Assembly: GCF_029407905.1 (NCBI RefSeq)
Contig: NC_073643.1
Coordinates: 28,672,001-28,736,000, forward strand
Length of the DNA stretch: 64,000 nucleotides
Origin: Bubalus kerabau
Lineage: Eukaryota > Chordata > Mammalia > Artiodactyla > Bovidae
Direction of reading: 5' to 3'
Shown: piece by piece, positions 12,290-23,505 of the stretch
Position numbering within the stretch: the first letter of the stretch is position 1
Layout of the letters: the number at the start of each line of letters is the position of its first letter
The notes under the pieces: generated by a model
Seen by the model: the letters and a program-made list of their open reading frames with translations, nothing else
Told to the model about the DNA's origin: nothing
Databases searched by the model: none
Position numbers and translations under genes: made by a program

Positions 12290-12458
12290 TTTTTAACTGA
12301 AGTATAGATTATTTATAATACCACATTAGTTTCAGATGTACAACATAGTGATTCAATATTTTTATAGATTATACCCCATTTAAAGTTATTGCAAAATAAT
12401 GGCTCTATTTCCCTGTGCTGTACAATATATCCCTGTTGCTTGTTAATACCAACTTGAT
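12290..12458 (-). mobile_element. L1 3' UTR fragment (antisense)
   Basis: 'aactgaagtatagattattt', 'agtttcagatgtacaacatagtgattca' and 'tttccctgtgctgtacaata' are the antisense hallmarks of an artiodactyl or older L1 3' UTR. It is a short truncated copy with no coding sequence. Confidence 0.75.
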
Positions 12459-12864
12459 ATTAGTATCACAATGCAAGCAAAGGCTTGATATGTTTATGTG
12501 GTTGGATTTGCACTCTTGCGTTTCTGCCATCACTATGACAAGGGTTTCCGTGGGTAATTTGCCACATCTCCACTCAGGCCTCCAGAATCAACACATGTGC
12601 TATAGATCGAGCCCAATCTGTGGTGAGGAGCCTGGACCAGCCAGATTCACAGCTAGATCAAAGCACAGACACATTTGCATGAATAAATGATTGTTATCTT
12701 AATCCACACAATCTTGGGGCAGTTTCTTATGAAGTATTATCATGGTAAAGATTAACTGTTACACCAGAGTCCATCCTTCCCTTGAAGAACTGTCTTAATT
12801 GTCTTATGTTGAATACATTGTTCCACTTAGATAACATAAAAAATAATTACAGACCAGAGTTTAT
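12459..12864. other. Unclassified sequence
   Basis: No gene or recognisable repeat. The plus-strand frame at 12415-12690 has no family resemblance. Confidence 0.45.
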
Positions 12865-13010
12865 GATCTAGGCATAGGGATTACAGAAATTAAAAAACAA
12901 AACAAAACAGCCCTTGTCTTTTGAAGGGCTGACAGAAATAGGAAATGTGATAGGCACAGAAACTATTAATAAAAATGCAACCTGACAGATGCATATAAAT
13001 GGTGGACTGA
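12865..13010 (-). mobile_element. L2-like fragment (antisense)
   Basis: 'tctaggcatagggattacag' and 'cagcccttgtcttttgaagggctgac' fit the antisense L2 3' UTR, whose usual form is 'tgctaggcactgggatacag' then 'ccctgccctcaaggagct'. The match is diverged. Confidence 0.45.
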
Positions 13011-13224
13011 AAGGTATGTGGAATGAGCCAGAGAAGCTATCAGCTCTATCTGATTGCAAGTTAGGAATATATATAAAAAGTACTTCTCAGAGGGGCAGTC
13101 CTTTATATATTCACAGGATCAAAGCAAAATATGGATTTCGTTACCAACTACAATTGAGATGATCGAGGTACACACAAGACATAGACATTTTGAAGACAAA
13201 TGAAGACTAAAAGATTCATGCTAT

Positions 13225-13345
13225 TCTAATAAATATGAATTGCGTACCAACTCTGTACACAGAATCCTGGACCAGGCTCTGACTAGATACATCAGTGAGT
13301 GGAACAAAGGTCCCATCCTCAAGGTGAATGTGATACTATTGGAAG
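13225..13345 (-). mobile_element. L2 3' end fragment (antisense)
   Basis: 'ctggaccaggctctgactag' followed by 'atacatcagtgagtggaacaaaggtcccatcctcaagg' is a diverged antisense L2 3' UTR. The open frame at 13240-13506 runs through it and is probably a chance frame. Confidence 0.5.
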
Positions 13346-14481
13346 GCTTGAACAAGTATAGCATTAAAAAAAAAAAAGTGAATATCACAGAGGCAAGATA
13401 TAAATGTACCTTGATCTCAGAAGGTTGCTATCTGAGGCTTGCACACAATGACTCTAATTCAAAGCAGAAAATAATGATTCAGTGTGAAGTTCAGAACTTG
13501 CTGTGACGGTTTAGAGGAAAGTGGCATCTGAAAAGTTTCAATACAGAAAGAATTTTAAAGGTATTGAGGACAGAAGGCCCTTTTTGAGGATTTAAGGATA
13601 TTAAAAAAATTAATGCCAAAAGTAGGTTATAAAATTTATACTTATCTTTTAATGTTTTAATGTCTTTGCATCCTATTTTCTACGGGGGATGCATTGCTTA
13701 GCAGAATTAAACCTTTCAGAAATAGCTTTTGAATAGGTCAATGGGGGAGGCAACGTCTTAAGAGGGCTATATTGGGTTGTCAGTTTGACTGCTGCACTGC
13801 AGTGAGGATCTGCGTTGTGGGGCTTAATGCAATTGGGAGGTCCCTGGTGTCAGAATGATTACCTCACCATCCTTGCTATATGATGTTCAGTATATGATTA
13901 AATGTATATTGAATATATAGTTAAACATCTCAGAGAGGGTACAGCCACGAAACTCTGGTCCAAGTTTAAGCTTCTACTTTAATAGAGACCTAATCTCCCC
14001 AGAAACAAATGTCTTTGGGAATGAGACTTGATTTCAAGACTAAGTTTTGGACTAAGAACTGGTAGAAAGACTTCCTGCAAATTTTATATGCCTGAAGGCA
14101 GTCTCATGGGAAGAGGACTCAAGGACTACAGGTCCCTAAGCCATGCCTGATACTCATGACCTCCCCTTGTGCTGTGGCTGATAAAAGCAAAGAGGTTTTG
14201 GTTTAAAAAGATAAAACCACAACAGGTTGTTTGAGGGAAATGAGAGAAGATAAGAAATGTAGGCTCTGGGTTCTGGTGGATGTCTGTTGTTACTTCCTGC
14301 CCAGCTTCAACTCTCTGTTTGTCTACAGGACCTTACTTTTCCCATGAGTATCACAGTCTGTGCAGTTAAGAGGAGCTGACTCCATGCCTGAGAGTCAAGA
14401 ACAGGACTCAAATCCATCAATCAAAGCCTCATCTCCTCTGGTTCCAGAGACTGGATCAAAGATCAGCAAATAACATAAGGT
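13346..14481. other. Unclassified sequence
   Basis: About 1.1 kb with no gene that I can name. A run at 13780-14380 (for example 'ggctgataaaagcaaagagg' near 14176) has the texture of an old LTR, but I found no termini or target-site duplication to support that. Confidence 0.35.
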
Positions 14482-14493
14482 AGGCCAAGGAAT

Positions 14494-14626
14494 TGGAGAA
14501 GGAAATGGCAACCCACTCCAATGTTCTTGCCTGGAGAATCCCAGGGATGGGGGAGCCTGGTGGGAGGCCGTCTCTTGGGTCACACAGAGTCAGACACAAC
14601 TGAAGCAACTTAGCAGCAGCAGCAGC
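14494..14626 (+). mobile_element. BOV-A2-type SINE monomer with 12-bp target-site duplication
   Basis: It carries the BovA body ('ggcaacccactccaatgttc', 'ggagaatcccagggatggggg') and ends in an AGC repeat tail. The 12-mer aggccaaggaat occurs perfectly at 14482-14493 and 14627-14638, marking the insertion. It is non-coding and relatively recent, as the intact duplication shows. Confidence 0.93.
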
Positions 14627-14653
14627 AGGCCAAGGAATACAAAGAGATTTACT

Positions 14654-14845
14654 TTTTTAATATTTATATTTACTTATTTATTGTGCTTGGTTTTAGCTGC
14701 AGCACACAGGATCTTTTATTTTCCTTGCTGTATGCAGGATCTTTAGTTGCATCATGTGGGATCTAGTTCCACAACCAGGGATCAAACCCTGGCCCTCTGC
14801 ATGCACAGCATGGAGTCTTAGCCACTGGACCACCAGGTGAGTCCT
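14654..14845 (-). mobile_element. CHR-type tRNA-derived SINE (antisense)
   Basis: The 'tatttacttatttattgtgc' tail is at the left. The tRNA-like head is at the right as 'ccacaaccagggatcaaacc' and 'ccactggaccaccaggtgag'. This is the arrangement of Cetartiodactyla CHR SINEs, here with a shortened body. Confidence 0.7.
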
Positions 14846-15018
14846 AAGACTTCATTCTGGAACTTCTTTTAGAACTGTTGGGATTGACAGCAATCTCATT
14901 CAGATACACTTGACTGTGAGAGACGTAGGCCTGCAGCTACCAGGAGTAGCCAAATGGTGAGAACACTGAACTTAATTCAAAGGCAAGAGAGAAGAGAGAG
15001 CCTGAGTGTTGATGAGAT

Positions 15019-15050
15019 GATATAAGGCTCTGGATCTAAAGCCTTATATC
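15019..15050. other. Perfect 11-bp inverted repeat
   Basis: Arms gatataaggct (15019-15029) and agccttatatc (15040-15050) surround a 10-nt loop. No repeat family explains it. Confidence 0.85.
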
Positions 15051-15135
15051 TTTATCTAAAGCCTTTAGTTTTATCTAAAACCTAACTATAGCTCTGGATT
15101 TTTTGATTTTACAAACAAGCACATTTTCCTTTTTG

Positions 15136-15163
15136 TTTGGGTATCTATTTTTTGATACCCAAA
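15136..15163. other. Perfect 10-bp inverted repeat
   Basis: Arms tttgggtatc (15136-15145) and gatacccaaa (15154-15163) surround an 8-nt AT loop. It lies 86 bp after the previous hairpin. Confidence 0.85.
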
Positions 15164-15335
15164 GCATCGTAATGCTGACAGAGTACTAATGAGAAAAATC
15201 ACAATGTAAAGTTGATGAATTTATACTTAATGTAGTCAGCAGCTGCAAGTTTCTAGAACTGACGGTGGGGGGCATTTGAGGAACAGGTGACAGACTATGA
15301 AATGAATTTGCTCTACATCAAGTATAATGAAAAGT

Positions 15336-15505
15336 GAAAGTGTTAGGTGTTCAGTCCTGTCCGACTCTCTGCGATCCCATAGACTGTAGCCCACCAGGGT
15401 CTTCTGTCCATGGAATTCTCTAGGCAAGAATATTGGAGTAGATAGCCATTCCCTTCTCCAAGGGATCAAGCCGAGGTCTCCCGAATTGCAGGCAGATTTT
15501 TTACT
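15336..15505 (-). mobile_element. Bov-tA SINE (antisense)
   Basis: BovA body in antisense ('ttcagtcctgtccgactctctgc', 'ccatggaattctctaggcaa'), then the tRNA-like B-box side ('gggatcaagccgaggtctccc') and the head side ('gcaggcagattttttac'). Its head abuts the head of the next, sense SINE, giving a head-to-head pair with a gap of about 4 bp. Confidence 0.85.
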
Positions 15506-15509
15506 GTTG

Positions 15510-15550
15510 TTTCCCTGGTGGCTCAGATGATAAAGAATCTGCCTGCAGTG
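15510..15550 (+). mobile_element. Bov-tA SINE head, split by an L1 insertion
   Basis: This is the first 41 bp of a sense Bov-tA ('ttccctggtggctcagatga'). Its continuation is at 18271-18390 after a 2.72-kb L1. The last 19 bp (15532-15550) form the left copy of the L1 target-site duplication. Confidence 0.9.
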
Positions 15551-18270
15551 AATTCTACCAAAAATTTAGAGAAGAACTAACACCTATCCTACTCAAACTC
15601 TTCCAGAAAATTGCAGAGGAAGGTAAACTCCCAAACCCATTCTATGAGGCCACTATCACCCTAATACCAGAAGCAGGAAAAGATGCCACAAAAAAAGAAA
15701 ACTACAGACCAATATCACTGATGAACATAGATGTGAAAATCCTCACCAAAATTCTAGCAAACAGAATCCAACAACATATTAAAAAGATCATACATCATGA
15801 CCAAATGGGTTTTATCCCAGGGATGCAAGGATTCAATATTTGCAAGTCAATCAGTGTGATATACCACATTAATAAACTGAAGGATTAAAAACCATACGAT
15901 TATCTCAAGAGATGCAGAGAAAGCCTTTGACAAAATTCAACACCCATTTATGATAAAAACTCTGCAGAAGGAAGGCATAGAAGGAACATACCTCAACATA
16001 ATAAAAGCCATATATGATAAACCCACAGCAAACATTATCCTCAATGGCAAAATATTGAAAGCATTTCCCCTAAAGTCAGGAACAAGATAAAGGTGCCCAC
16101 TCTCACCACTACTATTCAACATAGTTTTGGAAGTTTTAGCCACAGCAATCAGAGAAGAAAAAGAAATAAAAGGAATCCAGATTGGAAAAGAAGAAGTAAA
16201 ACTCTCACTGTTTGCAGATGACATGATCCTCTATATAGAAAACCCTAAAGATGCCTCCAGAAAATTACTAGAGCTAATCAATGAATATAATAAAGTTGCA
16301 GGATATAAAATTAATACACATAAATCCCTTGCATTCCCATACATTAACAATGAGAAAACAGAAAGAGAAATTAAGGAAATAATCCCATTCACCACTGCAA
16401 TGAAAAGAATAAAATACTTAGGAATAAATTTACCTAAAGAAACAAAAGACCTATATATAGAAAACTATAAAATACTGATGAAAGAAATCAAAGATGATAT
16501 AAATAGATGGAGAAATATACCATGTTCATTGATCAGAAGAATCAATATAGTGAAAATGAGTATACTATCCAAAGCAATCTATAGATTCAATGCAATCTCT
16601 ATCAGTCTACCAATGGCATTTTTCACAGAACTAGAACAAATAAGTTCACAATTTGTATGGAAATACAAAAAACCCTCAATAGCCAAAGCAATCTTGAGAA
16701 AGAAGAATGGAACTGGAGGAATCAACCTGCCTGACTTCGGACTATACTACAAATCTACAGTCATCAAGACAGTATGGTACTGGCACAAAGACAGAAATTT
16801 AGATCAATGGAACAAAATAGAAAGCCCAGAGATAAATCCATGCACCTATGGATACCTTATCTTTAACAAAGGAGGCAAAAATATACAATGGAGAAGAGAC
16901 AATCTCTTTAACAAGTGGTGCTGGGAAAACTGGTCAACCACTTGTAAATAATTGAAACTAGAACACCATACACAAAAATAAACTCAAAATGGATTAAAGA
17001 TCTAAATGTAAGACCAGAAACTATAAAACTCCTACATAGGCAAAACATTCTCTGACATAAATCACAGCAAGATCCTCTATGATCCACCTCCCAGAGTTAT
17101 GGAAATAAAAACAAAAATAAACAAATGGGACCTAATTAAACGTTAAAGCTTTTGCACAGCAAAGGAAACTATAAGCAAGGTGAAAAGACAGCCTTCAGAG
17201 TGAGAAATAATAATAGCGAATGAAGCAACTGACAAAGAATTAATCTCAAAAATATACAAACAGCTCATGAAGCTCAATACCAGAAAAATAAATGACCCAA
17301 TCAAAAAATGGGCCAAAGAACCAAACAGACATTTCTTCTCAAGAAGACATACAGATGGCTAACAAACACATGAAAAAATGCTCAACATCACTCATTATCA
17401 GAGAAATGCAAATCAAAACCACAATGAGGTACCATCTCACGCCAGTCAGAATGGCTGCTATCCAAAAGTCTACAAAAAAATAAATGCTGGAGAGGGTGTG
17501 GAGAAAAGGGAACCCTCTTACACTGTTGGTGGGAATGCACACTAGTATAGCCACTATGGAGAGCAGTGTGGAGATTCCTTAAAAAACTGAAAATGGATCT
17601 GCTATACAACCCAGCAATCCCACTGCTGGGCATACACACTGAGGAAACTAGAATTGAAAGAGACACATGTACCCCAATGTTCATGGCAGCACTGTTTACA
17701 ACAGCCAGGACATGGAAGCAACCCAGATGTTCACTGGCAGATGAACAGATAAGAAAGTTGTGGTACATATACACAATGGAATATTACTCAGCTATTAAAA
17801 AGAACACATTTGAATCAGTTCTAATGAGGTGGATGAAACTGGAGCCTTTTATACAGAGTGAAGTAAGTCAGAAAGAAAAACACCAATATAGTATATTAAC
17901 ACATACATATGGAATTTAGAAAGATGGTAACAATGACCCTACATGCAAGGCAGCAAAAGAGACACAGATATAAAGAGCAGACTTCTGGACTCTGTGTGAG
18001 AAGGCAAGGGTGGGATGACTTGAGAGAATAGCATTGAAACATGTATGTTACCATATGTGAAACAGATCACCAGTCCAAATTCAATGCATGAAACAGGGCA
18101 CCCAAAGCCGGTCCACTAGGACAACCCAGAGGGATGGGATGGGGAGGGAGGAGGGAGGGGGGTTCAGGAGAGGGACACATGTACACCCGTGGCTGATTCA
18201 TGTCAATGTATGGCAAAAACCACTACAATGCTGTAAAGTAATTAGCCTCCAATTAAAAAAAAAAAAAAAA
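15551..18270 (+). mobile_element. L1 retrotransposon (ruminant type), 5' truncated, inserted in a Bov-tA
   Basis: It covers the ORF2 reverse-transcriptase region to the poly(A) tail. Plus frame 16127-16951 contains the RT catalytic FADD motif in SLFADDMILY, then IKYLGINL and TVIKTVWYWHKDRN. Frame 17566-17919 gives the ORF2 C-terminus (NPAIPLLGI, TMEYYSAIKK). Upstream, a TAA at 16088-16090 interrupts the conserved RQGCPLSP motif at Gln. A 1-bp gain near 15885 shifts the frame, and ORF2 stops again at 16951. The tail is an A run at 18255-18270 after 'tagcctccaatt'. Target-site duplication 15532-15550 / 18271-18289, 18 of 19 identical. Confidence 0.96.
16088..16951 (+). pseudogene. L1 ORF2 pseudogene fragment (reverse transcriptase)
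   Basis: ORF2 of L1 normally encodes an endonuclease and reverse transcriptase that copies its own mRNA at the target site. This piece keeps the fingers/palm segment with FADD at about residue 30 of the open frame. It lacks the whole endonuclease and the start of RT, and is bounded by the TAA at 16088-16090 and the stop near 16949-16951. Downstream L1 coding sequence continues in other frames. It cannot make a working protein. Confidence 0.93.
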
Positions 18271-18390
18271 AAAGAATCTGCCTGCAATGCAGGAGAACTG
18301 AGTTTGACCCCTGGGTCAGGAAGAACCCCTGGAGAAGGGAGTGGCTATCCCCTCCAGTAGTCTTGCCTGGAGAATTCCATGGACAGAAAG
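18271..18390 (+). mobile_element. Bov-tA SINE, right part after the L1 insertion
   Basis: It resumes with 'aaagaatctgcctgcaatgc' and continues through the B box ('gagtttgacccctgggtcagg') and body to 'ggagaattccatggacagaaag', where the SINE pattern stops. It rejoins exactly with 15510-15550. Confidence 0.9.
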
Positions 18391-19154
18391 TCAACTATAA
18401 TTTACTTCAAAAAAAAAAAAAAAAGAGAGAAACACACACAGAGAGAGCCGTGGATCACAAGAGTGTTAAAAGAATAAATGAAGAAAGTCTCTGTGGACTT
18501 ATTTCATGGATACATTAAAATACTCAGAGTGCTTTGGTCTTTCTTAGAGTTTAATCATACAGATGCACGCAGGGTGTGAGAAGGTAAGTACATCATACAA
18601 CCAGAAGTGTCCTGTTCATAGCACATACCTATGAAATCATTTTTAATTGTACAGGTTTCGGAACAGAAAGCTGATCACATGAAAGACAGATTCAGAAAAA
18701 CAACAGTGCTTTCCAAATACGTAATCTACAAAACATCACAACAGATGTAGGAGGTTGGAGGCTATGACAATTCTATTTAACAAGCAGTAAAGGGAGAAAT
18801 AAGGAAGGAGAGACACATTTTCCTCCACTTTCCTAGATTTAATGTCCAGAACACTTCCTGACTCATTGTAGCCCATATGCCTCTATCTGCTTTATGTTTT
18901 AAACCCAAATATTTTATTCTCAAATTGAGGGTAGTTGAACCAAACGGTTTTCCAGTTTTCAGGATGAAATGTTTACAACAAGCCAGAAACCATAGAAAAA
19001 TCACCTACTACTTTCCCATGAGTCCTGCAAGCCAACAGATGTGCTACACAGAAAAAATGCATGTATCTTATTGCTGTCTGTGGCACAGGAACACACAGTT
19101 ATCTAAGTAGAAGCCGGGAAATGGTATATTGGGAAACATAGGTCTTTAAAAACA
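18391..19154. other. Unclassified sequence with an A-rich run
   Basis: An A16 run at 18409-18424 is followed by 'gagagaaacacacacagagagag'. The rest has no gene or repeat that I recognise. Confidence 0.5.
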
Positions 19155-19925
19155 TAGCAGTTCAGTTCTGTTCAGTCGTTCAGTTGTGTCCAACTGTTTG
19201 CGAGCCCATGGACTGCAGCAGGCCAAGCCTCCCTGTCCATCACTAACTCCTGGAGTTTACGCAAACCCATGTCCATTGAGTCAGTGATGCCATCCAACCA
19301 TCTCATCCTTTGTTGTCCCCTTCTTCTCCCGCCTTCAATCTTTCCTAGCAACGGGGTCTTTTCAAATAAGTCAGTTCCTCACATCAGATGGCCAAAGTAT
19401 TGGAGTTTCAGCTTCAATATCAGTCCTTCCAAAGAATATTCAAGACTGATTTTCTTAAGGATGGACTGGTTGGATCTCCTTGCAGTCCAAGGGACTCTCA
19501 AGAGTCTTCTCCAACACCACAGTTTAAAAGCATCAATTCTTTGGCGCTCAGCTTTCTTAATAGTCCAGCTCTCACATCCATACAGGACTACTGGAAAAAC
19601 CATAGATTTGACTTTTTGATGGACTTTTGATGGTAAAGTAATGTCTCTGCCTTTTAATATGCTGTCTAGGTTGGTCATAACGTTTCTTCCAAGGAGTAAG
19701 CTTAGTTTTTTAATTTCATGGCTGCCATCACCATCTGCAGTGATTGTGGAGCCCCCCAAAATAAAGTCTGCCACTGTTTCCCCATCTATTTGCCATGAAG
19801 TGATGGGACTGGATGCCATGATCTTAGTTTTCTGAATGCTGAGTTTTAAGCCAACTTTTTCACTCTCCTGTTTCAGTTTCATTAATAGGCTCTTTAGTTC
19901 TTCACTTTCTGCCATAAGGGTGATG
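19155..19925 (-). mobile_element. BovB LINE 3' part (antisense) with 9-bp target-site duplication
   Basis: Minus frame 19915-19379 encodes the BovB ORF2 C-terminal region (KTKIMASSPITSWQIDGE, VLYGCESWTIKKAERQRID, LKLQYFGHLM). The 9-mer ttaaaaaca occurs at 19146-19154 and 19926-19934 and marks the insertion. It is 5' truncated after the RT catalytic motif, so only the part downstream of RT is present. Confidence 0.94.
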
Positions 19926-20712
19926 TTAAAAACAGATATTTATATCTAAAAATCTATTTTTAATCTGGGCGGGAGAAAATAAATGATGCATGGACGATAA
20001 CAGAGACATCTCTAAATTGAAATAATTGTTCTTATAATACTACTCTTAGCTTGTATTTTATAGTGTTTCCTTTATTTTGTTTTTGGAAATAGGGTTTTGT
20101 TTTTGCATTGATGGGTCTCAGTCAGTGATGAGATTCCCTATGACTATTCATTAATTTTTATAGCTCAGTCTCTGGTGAGGTGTGAATATTTATAAAGGCT
20201 GTTCCTTTTTTGATTGGCTCTGAACCTGGTAGCCTTATTAAGAGTAAGGTTTATGAGATTTGCACTCTTGGTTAGCAGGGCAGTGTACCAGATACAGGGC
20301 AGAGTTGGAATGTTTCCAGCAGAAGCAACACCTGGGAGTATGAAAATTTGGAAGAGTGTATGTAGACCCCACGCTGCTTTTGTGAAACGTATGTCAGTTT
20401 TGGGGTTCTTCCATTTCTTGCTTAAAGTTAATGATGTAAATTTTCAATGCAAGAACTCTCTAAAAAAGGAGTGGTGGCGAAAAGAGCTGAATAGTGCGGA
20501 AAAGGCAGATTTACCCTCAAAAGCTCTATCCAAATCACAAGGCCACATATCTAAGAACCCTATCATCACTATCTAAACATGCAGGGTAAAAGTTGCTCCC
20601 TAAGAAAGACAACAAAATCAATGACTTCACTAATTTAAGAAAAGAACAAAATGCACATGAATGCATGCAGAAGAGGGACAGTATGACTGCTTGTGGAATT
20701 ATATTGTCCTCC
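19926..20712. other. Unclassified sequence
   Basis: No recognisable repeat. The plus-strand frame 20214-20576 (120 codons, start codon not ATG-certain) has no family resemblance and I treat it as chance. Confidence 0.4.
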
Positions 20713-21004
20713 TGTTGTTGTCCAGTTGCTAAGCCGTGTTCCATTCTTTGTGACCCCATGGACTGCAGCACACCAGGCTTCCCTGTCCTTCACTGTCTCT
20801 GGGAGTTTGCTCAAACTCATGTCCATTGAGTCAGTGATGCCATTCAACGATCTCATCCTCTATCACCCCCTTCTCCTCCTGCCCTCAATCTTTCTCAGAA
20901 TCAGGGTCTTTTCCAATGAATCGGCTGTTGGCATCAGGAGACCAAAGTATTGGAACTTCAGCTTCATCATCAGTCCTTCCAATGAATATTTAAGGTTGAT
21001 TTCG
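20713..21004 (-). mobile_element. BovB 3' end (antisense, about 0.3 kb)
   Basis: 'tgttgtccagttgctaagcc' through 'ccaaagtattggaacttcag' is the terminal 290 bp of BovB on the minus strand. It is strongly 5' truncated. Confidence 0.9.
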
Positions 21005-21742
21005 AGTAAATATTATTGCCCGAGGCTTATTAGATAGCTTTTTCAGGTCGACAACACAAACTGTGGGTAGTTCTTGAGAGAAAACTTTCAATATGAATCA
21101 AAGAAAGGACACAGGAAAAATAAAGAAAAAAGAAGAAAGGAAAAAAGAAAGAAAGAAAGGAAAGGAGGGAGTGGGGTGATACATATTCAGGGACACAGTT
21201 CTTACCTATTTTATACAATAATAGATTTTTAATGAGTCAAAATGTGGCTATAAGGGCTAAAAAATGAAGGCACTATTTTTTATATATCTCAAGTAATCTA
21301 TTAGATTGAATGTCTTAGCTATCAGCCTGAAACCTACATATAATCCAGGACATTGTGTGCTAGTGGAAGGGCAGAGTTAAAATTGAAAACTATAATTATA
21401 GGCTTACACCAGCTTTTCCCAGGGGGCTTCATGGTGGCTTGACCCATGCAGTTGTCCAGCTCTTGGTTTAATGCTATATTGTAGCTGCCCTGAAATTCTT
21501 AATAAATTTATCTTTGAACTTGTGTTCTGTAAATGAAATCCATCAGACAACAGAGTATGTGCTTAAGCAGAGGAGATACATGTAGTCTTGGTTTCTGACA
21601 GTCTTTGGTGTGCCATACACAAGTGTTCTTGCAAGCCCATAAGCACAGACTTCCACTGCACTCACTAAGCCTGGGCATTCAACAAGAATCAAAGGAAAAA
21701 GCTGGTTACATCTGCAACTGAGTAAGCAAGGTGCTGACAGCC
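21005..21742. other. Unclassified sequence with a purine-rich tract
   Basis: 21116-21175 is a nearly pure A/G tract (GAAA and GAAAG units). It encodes a Phe/Ser-rich minus-strand frame that is an artefact. The rest is unclassified. Confidence 0.5.
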
Positions 21743-22013
21743 CTGCTGCTGCTAAGTCGCTTCAGTCGTGTCTGACTCTGTGTGACCCCATAGACGGCAG
21801 CCCACGAGGCTCCCCTGTCCCTGGGATTCTCCAGGCAGGAGTACTGGAGTGGGGTGCCATTTCCTTCTCCCATGCATGAAAGTGAAAAGTGAAAGTGAAT
21901 TTGCTCAGTCGTGTCCAACCCTCAGCGACCCCATGGACTTCAGCCTACCAGGCTCCTCCATCCATGGGATTTTCCAGGCAGGAGTACTGGAGTAGGGTGC
22001 CACTGCCTTCTCC
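21743..22013 (-). mobile_element. BOV-A2 SINE dimer (antisense)
   Basis: It begins with the CTG (antisense AGC) tail and 'taagtcgcttcagtcgtgtc'. It has two BovA units joined by the typical linker 'gcatgaaagtgaaaagtgaa' near 21874. Both units keep the 'ccatgggattttccaggcag'-type block. The flanks share only 'agccctg', so the target-site duplication is uncertain. Confidence 0.93.
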
Positions 22014-23034
22014 GATAGCCCTGAGAGGGCACATTTTCCATTCGAATCAGAATTTTGTTTCCAGTGCAGAAAGAGCAATGGCATTCTGAAGAATACTAAC
22101 AACCAAAGAACACTATTATATTCTTTCTTATTTGCTATCATTTCCTGTACTAGCCAATTTTCACAAATGTGAAAGTTAAAGATAAAGCAACCTACACTTC
22201 CTTTTCCTTTCAATGCTTCCTCATTCATCACTAAACACAAAATAGAGAGTATTGGTAGAATGTATACATATCAGATAAAATAACAACAGCTGAGTTAGCT
22301 TTGTCCAGTATTTCCATTGTTCTGGGAAGAGCAAAATACATATGCATGTAGAAGCTACAAAATATAAATTGTGTAATTTTGGTGATACCACATATGAGTT
22401 AAATGTTCCTTTTTGCATTTAAAATTGGTAGTGCACAACATAAATGTTCATGGTAAAATTCATGCTAAAAATTAATATTATTAATTCTTCTTAGAATGAC
22501 ATTAAACAGCATATAAAGAACATGACAACTTAAGAGAGATTAACTCTGAAAGGAAAAAGCTGTATTTATAGACTTTTTTTCCTGTATTTTGAACAAGGGG
22601 TCCCACATTTTCATTTCACACTAAAATTATGCCACAAATTATGTTGTCAACCATTAGCTGCATATAAAATATATCAGCTCTCCATAGCGGGAGAGATCTT
22701 TCCTCTCCAATCATCTAGGTAGTATTATTGTAATTCTCCACCTTCCTTTCATTATGCCTGCTTTCCCTGCTAAGGATCCTGAGGATATAAAAGCCGTAAA
22801 CAGCCCCAGAGAAATACACCTAGTGGTCAAAATAGGACTAGCCAAAATATCAGGAATGCTTATTTCTAGAAACTAGCAATCTTTGATAACAGAAGTCAGA
22901 AGCTCTCTCTCCACTAGTGGTACTTCTATACATAAGACTCACTAACCAATGTAAAAAAAAACTCACTTGATAACTCTCCTGATGCTTTTGTAATTGTTCA
23001 CCTGCATTTATGGTTCTAATTTTTGTTAGTTGTG
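22014..23034. other. Unclassified AT-rich sequence
   Basis: About 1 kb without a gene or recognisable repeat. Confidence 0.5.
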
Positions 23035-23505
23035 TTTCTGGTGAATTTAAAGTTCTTGCTTCATTGAGAAAGAATACAGAGAAGAAGTGATAGGTAATAA
23101 GAGGATTTATTTACAGAGAAACACATTCCACAGATACAGTGTGGGCCATTTCAAAATGCAAGAGAGCCCTGAAATATGACATGGTTAGTTTTTATGGGCT
23201 GGATAATTTCATAGGCTCCTAAGTAGGTGGATTATTCCAATTATTTGGGGGAATGGGTAAGGATTTCCATGATTGGGCCACCACTCACTTTTTGACTTCT
23301 TGTGGGTGGCCTTAGGACTGTCATGGCACTTGCTGGTGGCTGTGTCATTTAGATGCTAATGCATTACAATGAGTGTACAATGAGGTTCAAGGTCTACTGG
23401 AAGTATAATCTTCTGCCATCTTGGACCTATTTGATTCTAACCAGTTTTTGGCACCTCCTATGGCCAGGCCATTCTCTTATGCCCTGCCCCTTTTCTCCTG
23501 TCTCA
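23035..23505. mobile_element. Candidate ruminant ERV LTR
   Basis: The stretch 'gataggtaataagaggattt', 'tgggccatttcaaaatgcaa', 'atgggctggataatttcata', 'gcatgcaat..' and 'tcttggacctatttgattc' has the texture of a ruminant endogenous-retroviral LTR as I remember it, probably antisense. I could not fix its TG/CA ends or a target-site duplication. No viral genes lie beside it. Confidence 0.4.

Noticed and set aside
13780..14380. Possible complete ERV LTR
   Set aside because: TATA-like and polyadenylation-like words exist, but I found no TG/CA termini, no target duplication and no family match from memory.
20214..20576. A 120-codon plus-strand open frame outside repeats
   Set aside because: No recognisable motif or family, no good ATG context and no neighbouring exon signal. 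Most likely chance.
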